A stretch of 64,000 bases of DNA from Anianabacter salinae (GCF_019061145.1 NZ_JAHQZS010000002.1:186001-250000), one strand, 5' to 3'; counted from the first letter of the stretch, positions 40,933-48,464 are shown. Numbers and translations are program-made. Notes: a model not told the origin generated them from the letters alone.

Positions 40933-42027
40933 ATGCTGCCGCTGGAGGGCCTTGTCGTCGTCGCAGTGGAGCAGGCGGTCGCCGCGCCTTTCGCCACCTC
41001 GCGGCTGGCAGACGCGGGCGCGACGGTATGGAAGGTGGAACGCCCCGAGGGTGATTTCGCGCGCGGCTACGACGACGTGGCGGCGGGGCAATCGAGCTAT
41101 TTCGTCTGGCTCAATCGCGGCAAGCGGTCGGTGGTCATCGACATGGCCTCTGACGCGGGCAAGGCACGGCTGGCCGACCTGATCGCGGGCGCGGATGTGC
41201 TGGTGCAGAACCTCAAGCCCGGCGCGATGGCCAAGCTTGGCTTCGCGCTGGATCGTCTGCACGCCGAGAACCCGGCGCTGATCTCCTGTTCCATCTCGGG
41301 CTACGACGAGACCGGCCCGATGGCGACGCGCAAGGCCTATGACCTGCTGATCCAGGCCGACAGTGGCCTGTGTTCCATTACCGGCGGCCCGTCCGAGCCT
41401 GCCCGCGTCGGCACCTCGGTCGTCGATATCGCCACCGGTGCCACCGCCCACGCCGCGATCCTTGAAGGCCTGATCCGGCGCGGCATCACCGGGCAGGGCG
41501 CGCGCCTGTCGGTGTCGATGTTCGACGTGATGGCCGACTGGCTGACCGTGCCGCTCTTGAACCACGAGGGCGGCAGGACCCCGCGCCGCGTCGGCCTCGC
41601 CCATCCCTCGATCGCGCCTTACGGTGTATTCCAGCCGCGCGAGGGACCGCCGATCCTGATCTCTGTCCAGTCCGACCGCGAATGGCGCATCCTTGCGCGA
41701 GATTTCATCGGGGATGCCGCGCTGGCCGACGATCCGCGCTTTGCCACCAACGTGGCGCGGGTGAAGAACCGAACATCGACAGACGCCGCCGTGCAGGCCG
41801 GTTTCGCCGCGCGCACGTCGGACGAGGCCGAGACGCTGCTGCTGGCCGCCGATATCGCCTTTGCCAAGGTCAACGACATGGCAGGCCTCGCCGCCCACCC
41901 GCACCTGCGGCGGATCACCGTCGACACCCCCGGCGGCCCGGTCAGCTTTCCCGCGCCGGGTGTGCAAGAGACCGGCGCCGCGCGGTCCTATGGCCCGGTT
42001 CCGGGGATCGGCGAGGGGGAGGAATAG
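40933..42027 (+). CDS. Class III CoA transferase (CaiB/BaiF family), third copy
   Basis: 364 residues. VVVAVEQAVAAPFATSRLAD, AGATVWKVERPEGDFARGYD, the catalytic Asp in VGTSVVDIATGATAHAAIL and MFDVMADWLTVPLL place it in the mesaconyl/citramalate-type branch, which often acts intramolecularly. It begins directly at the base after the dehydrogenase stop. It ends the catabolic supercluster. Confidence 0.9.
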   Translation: MLPLEGLVVVAVEQAVAAPFATSRLADAGATVWKVERPEGDFARGYDDVAAGQSSYFVWLNRGKRSVVIDMASDAGKARLADLIAGADVLVQNLKPGAMAKLGFALDRLHAENPALISCSISGYDETGPMATRKAYDLLIQADSGLCSITGGPSEPARVGTSVVDIATGATAHAAILEGLIRRGITGQGARLSVSMFDVMADWLTVPLLNHEGGRTPRRVGLAHPSIAPYGVFQPREGPPILISVQSDREWRILARDFIGDAALADDPRFATNVARVKNRTSTDAAVQAGFAARTSDEAETLLLAADIAFAKVNDMAGLAAHPHLRRITVDTPGGPVSFPAPGVQETGAARSYGPVPGIGEGEE

Positions 42028-42182
42028 CGCGTCACTCCGCGCGCGCCTGCGGCGCAGCAACGCGGCGACGCCCTGCGCGGCTTTGCGCAACGCTCGCAGA
42101 CAGTTCTTGCCTTGCGGGTGCGGGTGCACTAGCGATCAACCATCCGAGGATGATGCTTTTTCTGGACGGAACGGAATTCACC

Positions 42183-42341
42183 ATGACGAAGTCGCACGTA
42201 TCGCCGTCCGAGAATGACGCAGGCGAGGCGAAGAAACCTTGGTCGGCCCCTGCGCTGCAGCGGGTCGATATCGCGCAGACGACCATGGGAGTCCGTGATC
42301 CAAAGGGGCCTGTAGAGGACGCAGTATACTTCCCGTCCTGA
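42183..42341 (+). CDS. Orphan precursor-like peptide with a lasso-type leader motif
   Basis: 52 residues, MTKSHVSPSENDAGEAKKP then WSAPALQRVDIAQTTMG and a 17-residue tail ending YFPS. The segment fits the lasso-peptide leader pattern Y/W-x2-P-x-L-x2-L/V-D-V/I-x2-T-x2-G, as in the paeninodin precursor. A GGACGGAACGG stretch precedes the ATG at 42183. No lasso cyclase, protease or RRE gene is in the window, and the tail lacks Asp/Glu at ring position 7-9, so it may be a different RiPP or an orphan. Confidence 0.55.
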   Translation: MTKSHVSPSENDAGEAKKPWSAPALQRVDIAQTTMGVRDPKGPVEDAVYFPS

Positions 42342-42938
42342 TGGTGGGGGCAAGGATTGGTATCTCGTTCCTGAACTGAGGGATGATCCTAGACTGGTCA
42401 CCGGCTACGGGCATCGCCTCCGCGGTTGGCGACGGACGGCAGCGTCATGGACCTGTCCGCACCTCAGCGGATCAACCTAATCAACTGCCATGCATGGATA
42501 CCGAGTCACGTCTTTCCCGCATTCGGTCGGAAACGTGCAGCGATTGCCTATGTAGGCGGTGTCAAGAAGCACCGCCTCCCCCCCTGACCGGCCGCTCCGA
42601 CGAGAGCGCCGCGCAACGTGACCATCCCGCCGACTGCCAGCGTTCTGGCGCCAAGTCGGGGCGCGTGAGGCGGGACGTCGCGATCAACACCGCCGGCATC
42701 ACCGCAGCTGATACGGATACTGGCCCCGCCACCGGATCACGACGTCGATCGATGCCGAACTTCGCTGATCAGGCGCTTGTCCCCTGTCCATCGCGTTCCA
42801 TGACCCCTGCGAAACCGTCCCGGACGCCGCCGCCAGCCTGACGTGGCGCGGGGACAGGGTGGCAGGAGCGTGTCCGTGTGCGTAAAGTGTGCAACGCGGG
42901 CCCGGCATGAGAACCGTCGATCCCAAGGAGAACCCAGG
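42342..42938. other. Gene-poor segment upstream of the dusA fragment
   Basis: About 600 bases in which I support no gene. A 152-codon open frame (42383-42841) is rejected for lack of any protein-like features. A hairpin AGGCGGTG-TCAAGAAG-CACCGCCT is at 42554-42577, possibly a terminator for the peptide or the catabolic operon. The right end (from about 42848) is homologous to the upstream region of the intact dusA gene (GTGGCAGGA, CCGTGTGCGTA, GTGTGCA). Confidence 0.6.
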
Positions 42939-42994
42939 ATGCCCCAGAGCGCAGCCACCGATGCAGCAAGGCTATCGACAGCCCCGATGATGGA
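42939..42994 (+). pseudogene. dusA: Broken 5' end of dusA
   Basis: The reading frame starts MPQSAATDAARLSTAPMMD and matches the intact dusA start at 45714 (MPQNAATRAARLSIAPMMD), then homology stops after 19 codons at the base 42994. What follows in frame (GGDLSCISKG, stop) is unrelated. The upstream 90 bases are also homologous to the intact copy but diverged, so this is the original chromosomal start cut off by an insertion rather than a recent tandem duplication. Confidence 0.82.
42981..42994. repeat. Left attachment-site repeat in dusA
   Basis: GCCCCGATGATGGA is shared exactly with 45756-45769; it encodes the APMMD residues of DusA. Direct repeats of a dusA segment flanking foreign DNA are the footprint of the dusA-targeting integrase family. 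The match breaks right after base 42994. Confidence 0.75.
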
Positions 42995-43122
42995 TGGTGG
43001 GGATTTAAGCTGTATTTCAAAGGGTTGAGTGGAGTCGTGTGCAATGTATGTTCATGTTTCGATCGCGCAATGTCGTGCGGCGTCGTGTTCTCTTCGGTTC
43101 GTCATGCTCGAAACGGCGGAAC

Positions 43123-43737
43123 TCAATTCTCAAATCTCATCTTCCGAAATGTCAGCGAAATGCGTCGCGTTCGTCGGGACTTCTGGCCTTCGACAAGATC
43201 CGTCTTTCTGGCCGGGATGGCATGGGTCCACTCATGGCGGGCCTCACCTGCCATGACCAAGAGGCTGTTGGGCTGAAGCAGAAGCTCCATGTGCCGGGAA
43301 GACCTCTGCGCGGCAAACCGCATCATGCATGCCGAGAGCAAGCTCAGTGAGGCTATCGCTTCCCCGAAGCAGGGTTGGCAGTCGATATGGGCAGAAATGC
43401 CCTGTCCGGGCCGATATTCGTTGACGATGACCTGATCCGGAAAGGCTTGAAAATGGCCTTCAGAGGTCAACCGTTCCGCCAGGTGCTGAAAAATGTCAGG
43501 CAGTGGTCCAAGATAGTCTTCCCGCCGGGCTTGCCGCGCCTTGTAGTCGTAGCGACAGCCGTAATGCTGCACCCGCCGCTTCAGATCGGTGCGCCAGGGG
43601 GCTGCGTTAATCTTTCGGACGAGCCTTTCGGCCTCATCCTCCTGAATGTAATTTTCCAGATAGGTCAGCCCGTCCGGCCATTCATCCTGACGAAATGAGA
43701 GTTGGGCCGACCGCAAACTAAAGGTCACCTGTGCCAA
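43123..43737 (-). CDS. AlkB-like 2-oxoglutarate/Fe(II)-dependent dioxygenase
   Basis: 204 residues. The segment NEYRPGQGISAHIDCQPCFG gives His117 and Asp119 of the iron triad, His172 (EWTHAI) is the third ligand, and RRTRRISLTFR supplies the 2-oxoglutarate-binding arginines. The HYGCRYDYK block resembles the ALKBH8-type group. No ATG starts it; TTG at 43737 (or TTG at 43716 with AGGTGA upstream) is most likely. It overlaps the preceding small-protein gene by 20 bases. Role: nucleic-acid demethylation is the family activity; the target here is unknown. Confidence 0.85.
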   Translation of the reverse strand: MAQVTFSLRSAQLSFRQDEWPDGLTYLENYIQEDEAERLVRKINAAPWRTDLKRRVQHYGCRYDYKARQARREDYLGPLPDIFQHLAERLTSEGHFQAFPDQVIVNEYRPGQGISAHIDCQPCFGEAIASLSLLSACMMRFAAQRSSRHMELLLQPNSLLVMAGEARHEWTHAIPARKTDLVEGQKSRRTRRISLTFRKMRFEN

Positions 43738-44212
43738 CTACGATCCACCGCGTCCGACAGGTTTGATTGACATATTCAGGTCGCCTTTGTAGCTCCATCA
43801 TGACGATATGAGAATCCACGCCCCTAACACCCTTGTTTCCCAAAGGCGTGCCCGCTTCGGAAATCAGTTCTTCGTAGAGTGCAGCGTTTTCGACCTTTAG
43901 AACCAAACCAGTGTCTTCTCGCCACGCGAACCAGAAATCATTGTCCGGATCGGCTTCTAGCGCGAGCCCGTAAACTGTTGTTTCTGTGGCGTAGAACGGC
44001 CATGCGTCGCCCGGTAGCAATGACTTTCCGTTGTCAAACTTGGGCACGATATCTGGCCTGAAATATGGTCTGCTCAGATCAATCAGAGCTTGTTTACCGA
44101 TGTTCAAGCCATTGGGAAGCTGCACGCAGTGCGTCGGAACCCCGCAGAAGAACCCTAGTGCAAGAACTGCAGAGAGCGTTCCGATTGCCAAAAGGGGGCG
44201 GAAGCTATCCAT
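43718..44212 (-). CDS. Membrane-anchored small protein, possible immunity protein
   Basis: 164 residues with an N-terminal hydrophobic helix (about 7-26, LLAIGTLSAVLALGFFCGV) and a soluble remainder probably in the periplasm. No family recognised. Cysteines at CGVPTHC and near the C-terminus (NQTCRTRW) could form disulphides, consistent with export. Its start lies inside the last codons of the MuF-domain gene (8-base overlap), the typical spacing of toxin-immunity pairs. That role is inference. Confidence 0.6.
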   Translation of the reverse strand: MDSFRPLLAIGTLSAVLALGFFCGVPTHCVQLPNGLNIGKQALIDLSRPYFRPDIVPKFDNGKSLLPGDAWPFYATETTVYGLALEADPDNDFWFAWREDTGLVLKVENAALYEELISEAGTPLGNKGVRGVDSHIVMMELQRRPEYVNQTCRTRWIVVGTGDL

Positions 44213-45065
44213 AGGCGCTTCGCGCAGGATCCAAGTAGATTTGCCCGCTCAGCGTCCCTGACCAGTCGTCAGTTATCGAATACGGCTCACCGGTTTGAAC
44301 CCCAAGCCGTTGGGGGCCACGCGGTGGAAGGCCGGTACGGCCCCTGAGATGATTATCGAGGGGTCTGTGGATGTTCTCAAAGATTGTCTCGCCAGGATCA
44401 ATGATCTCAACCCCTATGTCGGCAGGGTCAGCAAATTCGTCTCTCAAGTAGAAATCAAACGAGCCTTCCACGCTCAGGACACCGTGCTTTTCTTCTACAT
44501 TACCTGACAATTCACCGCCGATCACCGTATCGCCGATGCTGAAAACAACACTTGTCCTGTTGTACGGCCTACCAAATGGATAGATGAAGCCACCCGTGCG
44601 TTTACGGCGTGCTTCGGTTGCAATTTGATCTTTCAGCCGTTTTTCCACCCGAGCCATGTACTCACTAACGATTGCCGACAGATGGCCAGTCTCGCGTATG
44701 GTGACGCTTCTACCGGTTCCACGGTAGTAGTGGTTCACAAAATCCCTGCTACTCCAAGCGGCACCGCCGCCCGAAACACCCTGCAGGGAGATTTCTATGA
44801 ATTCGGAGGTCTGTGGGAGGTATGGTTCCGCCGTGCAGCGGCATCCATAATCTTCCCCAGGGTGGCCACCTTCTGGCGGATCGTCCCATAAGAAAACCTG
44901 ACCTTCGCGCTCAGCATGAGACGAGCGCACTTTGCCATCGCGACGTGTCCGCCAGACGTAATCCGTGGTTGGCCGGGTGTTCTTCGTCTCAAACCGGATC
45001 GGTGTTCCCTTGCGCAGATATTGCACAAAGGCTTCCCGATACTCTTGCGGGTCGATCAGAGTCAT
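44205..45065 (-). CDS. MuF-domain (phage minor head protein-like) protein with unknown C-terminal domain
   Basis: 286 residues. Residues 36-80 carry the Mu F/SPP1 gp7 C-terminal signature: VWRTRRDGKVRSSH, then EGQVFLWDDPPEGGHPGEDY and CRC (75-77). The usual 200-residue head-protein part before it is absent. The C-terminal 200 residues (for example SSRDFVNHYYRGTGRSVTI and VEGSFDFYLRDEF) are not recognised and are in the place where MuF polymorphic toxins carry their toxin. ATG 45065 is preferred over GTG 45074. It is followed by the overlapping small membrane-anchored gene. Confidence 0.7.
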   Translation of the reverse strand: MTLIDPQEYREAFVQYLRKGTPIRFETKNTRPTTDYVWRTRRDGKVRSSHAEREGQVFLWDDPPEGGHPGEDYGCRCTAEPYLPQTSEFIEISLQGVSGGGAAWSSRDFVNHYYRGTGRSVTIRETGHLSAIVSEYMARVEKRLKDQIATEARRKRTGGFIYPFGRPYNRTSVVFSIGDTVIGGELSGNVEEKHGVLSVEGSFDFYLRDEFADPADIGVEIIDPGETIFENIHRPLDNHLRGRTGLPPRGPQRLGVQTGEPYSITDDWSGTLSGQIYLDPARSAYG

Positions 45066-45188
45066 TTCACGCACCGGGCTGCTTGTTCAAAACACCTTTG
45101 TACCGACGAGCGCTTTAGAAGAAGTTAATCATAAGTTCGGTGACCTCGCTCGTCGATGTAGTGCGTCCTGAGAGGCTCCGAAGGGCCC

Positions 45189-45527
45189 TCAGAGATCCTC
45201 TGGAGCGGCAAGGAAATCTGATGACATGGATTGGAGAAGTCTGAAACCGGTGCGCTTGCATTCTTCGCGCCGGATCTCGTCAAGCGACTTGCCGGAAAGT
45301 TCGCCGCGCCGCGCCTGCTCGATCCTCGGCTCCAGGAAGTTGGCCAGCGCCATGAAGGCCTGGTCCTCGCTCATGCCGTCGAGGGCAGGGGTGTCGCCAA
45401 GCGCTCGACCCAGAACATAGTCCTCGATGCTCTGCCCCTTGAGAGCAGCGATGGCCTTGAGCTTCTGGTGGTCTTCCGTCGAGATATCGATCGAGAGTCT
45501 GGAAACGGGGAGAGGATAGTCGATCAT
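45189..45527 (-). CDS. Orphan ribbon-helix-helix antitoxin-like protein
   Basis: 112 residues. VSRLSIDISTEDHQKLKAIA and LKGQSIEDYVLGRAL form the ribbon-helix-helix pattern of type II antitoxins of the ParD-like kind, followed by the acidic toxin-binding tail (LEPRIEQARRGELSGKSLDE). The last 20 residues do not look like the family and may be junction-derived. No toxin gene follows on the minus strand, so it is an orphan. ATG at 45527 or 45536; neither has a strong ribosome binding site. Confidence 0.7.
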   Translation of the reverse strand: MIDYPLPVSRLSIDISTEDHQKLKAIAALKGQSIEDYVLGRALGDTPALDGMSEDQAFMALANFLEPRIEQARRGELSGKSLDEIRREECKRTGFRLLQSMSSDFLAAPEDL

Positions 45528-45538
45528 GTCCCACATTA

Positions 45539-45550
45539 CAACATTTGTTG
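45539..45550. promoter_or_regulatory. Palindrome CAACA-TT-TGTTG at the antitoxin start
   Basis: A five-base inverted repeat with a two-base centre lies immediately upstream of the antitoxin start codon. Ribbon-helix-helix antitoxins normally repress their own promoter through such short repeats. The position supports autoregulation; it is otherwise untested. Confidence 0.4.
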
Positions 45551-45713
45551 AAGCTGAAGGGTTCAGCAATGCCCCTTGTTTCGAGGCACCACTACTCAAA
45601 CGCCGCCGTCTTCCTGTCTTTGCACGGGGTGGGGTGGCAGGACAGACGCCGTGTGCGTATTGTGTGCACAATGGGTCCGTTCCGGTCGAGGGCGCACCCG
45701 AGGAGATCGCTGA

Positions 45714-46721
45714 ATGCCCCAGAACGCAGCCACCCGGGCCGCGCGGTTGTCCATTGCCCCGATGATGGACTGGACCGACCGCCATTGCCGGTACTTCCAC
45801 CGGCTGATGTCGCGGCGCACGCTGCTGTATACCGAGATGGTGACGGCGCCCGCCTTGGTGAGAGGCGGCGCGCGGCATCTGTTGCGCTTTGACGCGGCAG
45901 AGCATCCCGTCGCGGTGCAGCTTGGCGGATCGGACTCGGCAGAGCTCGCACAAGCGGCAAGGATGGCGGCGGACGAGGGCTATGACGAGGTCAACCTGAA
46001 CGTCGGCTGCCCGTCTGACAGGGTGCAGTCGGGGGCCTTCGGTGCGGTGCTGATGAAATCCCCCGGTCTCGTGGCCGACTGCGTGGCAGCGATGATCGCG
46101 GCGCAGCCTGTGCCGGTGACAGTGAAATGCCGCATCGGCGTCGATGACCAGGTCGCTGAAGACGTCCTGCCGGACTTCCTGTCTGCGGTGCAGGCAGCCG
46201 GGGTGCGGCGGATCACGATCCATGCCCGCAAGGCGTGGCTGCAGGGGCTCAGCCCGAGGGAGAACCGCGACATCCCGCCGCTCGACTATCCGCTGGTCCA
46301 CGCGATGAAGCGGGAATTTCCGGGCCTGCACCTGTCGATCAACGGCGGCATCGCCTCGCTTGGTGCGGCGGAGGACCAGCTTGCGGCTGGCATGGACGGC
46401 GTGATGATCGGGCGCGTGGCCTACCAGCAGCCCGCAGACATCCTTCTGAACGCGGACCGGCGCATCTTTGGCGAGGCCTCAACTCCGCTCACCCGCGCCG
46501 AGGTGGCCGAAGCGATGAAGCCCTACATCTCGGCGCATCTGGCCGAGGGCGGCAGGCTGCACGACGTCACCCGGCATATGCTGGGCCTGTTCGCGGGCCT
46601 GCCGGGTGCGCGGGGCTGGCGGCGCGTCCTGTCCGAAGGGGCACACAGGTCGGGCGCCGGGCTCGGGTTGCTCGATGACGCCCTGGCGCAACTTCTGCCC
46701 GAGGCTGCGGCGGCAGAGTGA
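45714..46721 (+). CDS. dusA: tRNA-dihydrouridine(20/20a) synthase DusA
   Basis: 335 residues. RLSIAPMMDWTDRHCRYFHR, VAVQLGGSDSAELAQAARM, the catalytic Cys in VNLNVGCPSDRVQSGAFGA and LSINGGIASLGAAEDQL are DusA hallmarks. It is an FMN enzyme that reduces uridines in the D-loop of tRNA. The first 19 codons and the upstream region lie on the island side of the attachment repeat, so the functional start was probably brought by the element. GAGGAG precedes the ATG by a few bases. Confidence 0.95.
   Translation: MPQNAATRAARLSIAPMMDWTDRHCRYFHRLMSRRTLLYTEMVTAPALVRGGARHLLRFDAAEHPVAVQLGGSDSAELAQAARMAADEGYDEVNLNVGCPSDRVQSGAFGAVLMKSPGLVADCVAAMIAAQPVPVTVKCRIGVDDQVAEDVLPDFLSAVQAAGVRRITIHARKAWLQGLSPRENRDIPPLDYPLVHAMKREFPGLHLSINGGIASLGAAEDQLAAGMDGVMIGRVAYQQPADILLNADRRIFGEASTPLTRAEVAEAMKPYISAHLAEGGRLHDVTRHMLGLFAGLPGARGWRRVLSEGAHRSGAGLGLLDDALAQLLPEAAAAE
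45756..45769. repeat. Right attachment-site repeat in dusA
   Basis: GCCCCGATGATGGA, identical to 42981-42994; here it continues into the intact gene (CTGGACC, DWTDR). It marks the right boundary of the island. Confidence 0.75.
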
Positions 46722-46727
46722 CGGAAC

Positions 46728-46769
46728 GCGCGCAGGGGCCCGCATGGGGCGTGCACAGACCCTGCGCGC
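46728..46769 (+). terminator. Hairpin downstream of dusA
   Basis: GCGCGCAGGG at 46728-46737 pairs perfectly with CCCTGCGCGC at 46760-46769 around a 22-base loop. No T run follows, so termination efficiency is doubtful. It begins seven bases after the dusA stop. Confidence 0.4.
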
Positions 46770-46841
46770 AATAGCGATTGTGATCCGCCCGCCGCTGCGG
46801 TCTATCTGGCGCAAGTTCGCGTTGCCGCAGGAGGGCGCACC

Positions 46842-47666
46842 ATGCCAGAGATGTCACTGATCCTGCCGATGCTGGCGCTCTTGCTGGTCATCGGCGCGCT
46901 GGCCGGCGTTCTAGCGGGGCTTCTGGGCGTGGGCGGCGGCATCGTGCTGGTGCCCGCGTTCTTCTACGCCTTCGCCGGGCTCGGCTATGACAGCCCCTAC
47001 CTTATGCAGATCTGCCTCGCCACGTCGCTGGCCACGATCGTCGTGACGTCGCTGCGCTCTGTCCTTGCGCACAACAAGAAGGGCGCGGTCGACTGGACGA
47101 TCCTTCGCGGCTGGGCGATCGGCATCGCCATCGGCGCGCTTCTGGGTGTCGGTGTCGCCGCCGCGCTGCGCACCCAGACGCTGCAACTCATCTTCGGCTG
47201 CCTTGCGCTGGTGATCGCCTTCTACCTCGCCTTCGGACGGCAAAGCTGGTCGCTCGGTCCGCAGATGCCATCGGGCCCGCGGCGCTGGGTGCTGTCCCCG
47301 GCGGTGGGGTTCCTGTCGGTGCTGATGGGGATCGGCGGCGGCAGCTTCGGGGTGCCGCTGATGAGCCTCTATTCGGTGCCGATCCACCGGGCCGTGGCCA
47401 CGGCGGCGGGCTTCGGCATCCTGATCGCGGTGCCCTCGGTGGCGGGGTTCCTGCTGCTGGACCTGCCCGGCGACGTGACGCCGCCCTACACCATCGGCGC
47501 GGTGAACCTGCCCGCCTTTGCCGTCATCATCGCCATGACCCTGATCACGACGCCCCTTGGCGTGCGGCTGGCGCACGCGATGGACCCGAAACCGCTCAAG
47601 CGGGTCTTCGCCTTCTTCCTCGCAATGGTCGCCCTGAACATGCTGCGCCGCTCGCTCGGGTTCTAG
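46842..47666 (+). CDS. TauE/SafE-family sulfite/sulfonate exporter-like membrane protein
   Basis: 274 residues, about eight membrane segments. The two repeats GVLAGLLGVGGGIVLVPAF and VLMGIGGGSFGVPLMS are the family signature. It moves sulfite, sulfoacetate or related organosulfur anions across the inner membrane in known cases; the substrate here is not given by context. The ATG at 46842 follows GGAGGGC. Confidence 0.9.
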   Translation: MPEMSLILPMLALLLVIGALAGVLAGLLGVGGGIVLVPAFFYAFAGLGYDSPYLMQICLATSLATIVVTSLRSVLAHNKKGAVDWTILRGWAIGIAIGALLGVGVAAALRTQTLQLIFGCLALVIAFYLAFGRQSWSLGPQMPSGPRRWVLSPAVGFLSVLMGIGGGSFGVPLMSLYSVPIHRAVATAAGFGILIAVPSVAGFLLLDLPGDVTPPYTIGAVNLPAFAVIIAMTLITTPLGVRLAHAMDPKPLKRVFAFFLAMVALNMLRRSLGF

Positions 47667-47675
47667 CGCGCCGCC

Positions 47676-47735
47676 CTGCTCATCTTTGGTCTTCAAATAC
47701 CTCCAGGGGGGTCTGGGGGGACAGCGTCCCCCCAG
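47676..47735. repeat. Dispersed hairpin repeat with bidirectional terminator shape
   Basis: A CTTCAAATACCTCC lead is followed by the stem CTGGGGGGA-CAGCG-TCCCCCCAG (47713-47735). I recall very similar sequences scattered in Rhodobacterales genomes between convergent genes. It lies exactly between convergent TauE/SafE and DUF1289 genes, so it probably serves as a terminator as well. Confidence 0.55.
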
Positions 47736-47754
47736 CCTCGCCCCCAGCGCCGAG

Positions 47755-47991
47755 CTATCCGTCGCGCCCGGTCCGACCCGCCCGTCCGCCGCGGCGTTTG
47801 CGCAGGCGCGGGGCACGGTCCGGCAAGGCCTCCAGCACCGCCCGGCGCTCGTCGCCGGTCATCCGCGACCAGGCCGCGATCTCGTCCAGCGTGCGCAGAC
47901 AACCGACGCACAGCCGCTCTTCGGGGTGCACGACGCAGATGCGCACGCAGGGGCTTTGAACCTCGTCCCGGGTCCAGGTGTCGTCGCTCAT
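47755..47991 (-). CDS. DUF1289 protein
   Basis: 78 residues. SPCVRICVVHPEERLCVGCLRTLDEIAAW fits the DUF1289 pattern C-x3-C-x8-C-x2-C-x-R-T-x2-E-I-x2-W given as separate blocks (SPCVRIC, LCVGCLRT, EIAAW). Function is unknown; the four cysteines suggest a metal site. The tail is Arg/Gly-rich. It overlaps ruvX by four bases. Confidence 0.9.
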   Translation of the reverse strand: MSDDTWTRDEVQSPCVRICVVHPEERLCVGCLRTLDEIAAWSRMTGDERRAVLEALPDRAPRLRKRRGGRAGRTGRDG

Positions 47992-48464
47992 CGCTCTGCC
48001 CTCAGATGCCGGATGCGGTCCAGCGCGCCTTGCAGGATCACCCCGGCTGCGACGTGGTCGATCACCTCGGCGCGGCGCCTGCGCGAGGTGTCGGCCTCTA
48101 GCAGCGCGCGTTCGGCGGCGACGGTCGACAGCCGCTCGTCCCAGAAGGTGATCGGCACCTCGGTCAGCCGCGAGAGGTTGCGCGCGAAGGCGCGCGTCGA
48201 TTGGCAGCGCGGCCCCTCGCTGCCGTCCATGTTGCGCGGCAGGCCAAGGATCAGCCCGCCCAGCGCCCGCTCGGCGACGATCTTCAACAGCGCCTCGGCA
48301 TCGACGCCAAACTTGCTGCGCCGCACGGTCAGAAGCGGCGTCGCCACCGAAAGGGTGCCGTCCGACACCGCGACGCCGATGGTCTTGTCGCCAAGATCGA
48401 GCCCCGCGATGGCGCGGCGCGGGGGCAGGGCGGCCAGGAAGGCGCCGATCTCGTCAAGGATCAC
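47988..48464 (-). CDS. ruvX: Putative pre-16S rRNA nuclease / Holliday-junction resolvase RuvX (YqgF)
   Basis: 158 residues with the RNase H-like active-site blocks AGLDLGDKTIGVAVSD, LGLPRNMDGSEG, FWDERLST and DHVAAGVILQ. The catalytic acids Asp in GLDLG, Glu in DERLS and Asp in DHVAA are present. It overlaps DUF1289 and ccmI by four bases each, an arrangement seen in related genomes. Role: rRNA processing and possibly recombination. Confidence 0.94.
   Translation of the reverse strand: MILDEIGAFLAALPPRRAIAGLDLGDKTIGVAVSDGTLSVATPLLTVRRSKFGVDAEALLKIVAERALGGLILGLPRNMDGSEGPRCQSTRAFARNLSRLTEVPITFWDERLSTVAAERALLEADTSRRRRAEVIDHVAAGVILQGALDRIRHLRAER

Larger units (their letters stand above)
42995..45769. 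mobile_element. Remnant genomic island inserted in the 5' end of dusA
   Basis: About 2.8 kb lies between the broken and the intact copy of the dusA start, bounded by a 14-base direct repeat. The composition is visibly less GC-rich than the flanks. Cargo on the minus strand: an antitoxin, a MuF-domain protein, a small membrane-anchored protein and an AlkB-like dioxygenase. I find no integrase, so the island has probably lost it by deletion. Integration at the dusA 5' end with restoration of a functional start from the element is established for a class of prophages and islands. Confidence 0.75.

Noticed and set aside
42183-42341. Full lasso peptide cluster
   Set aside because: No cyclase, leader peptidase or RRE gene lies within the window.
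42383-42841. 152-codon open frame in the gene-poor region
   Set aside because: No ribosome binding site, no domain, composition not protein-like.
44205-45065. Evidence of a prophage
   Set aside because: Only the MuF signature is phage-like; there is no integrase, portal, terminase or tail gene in the region.
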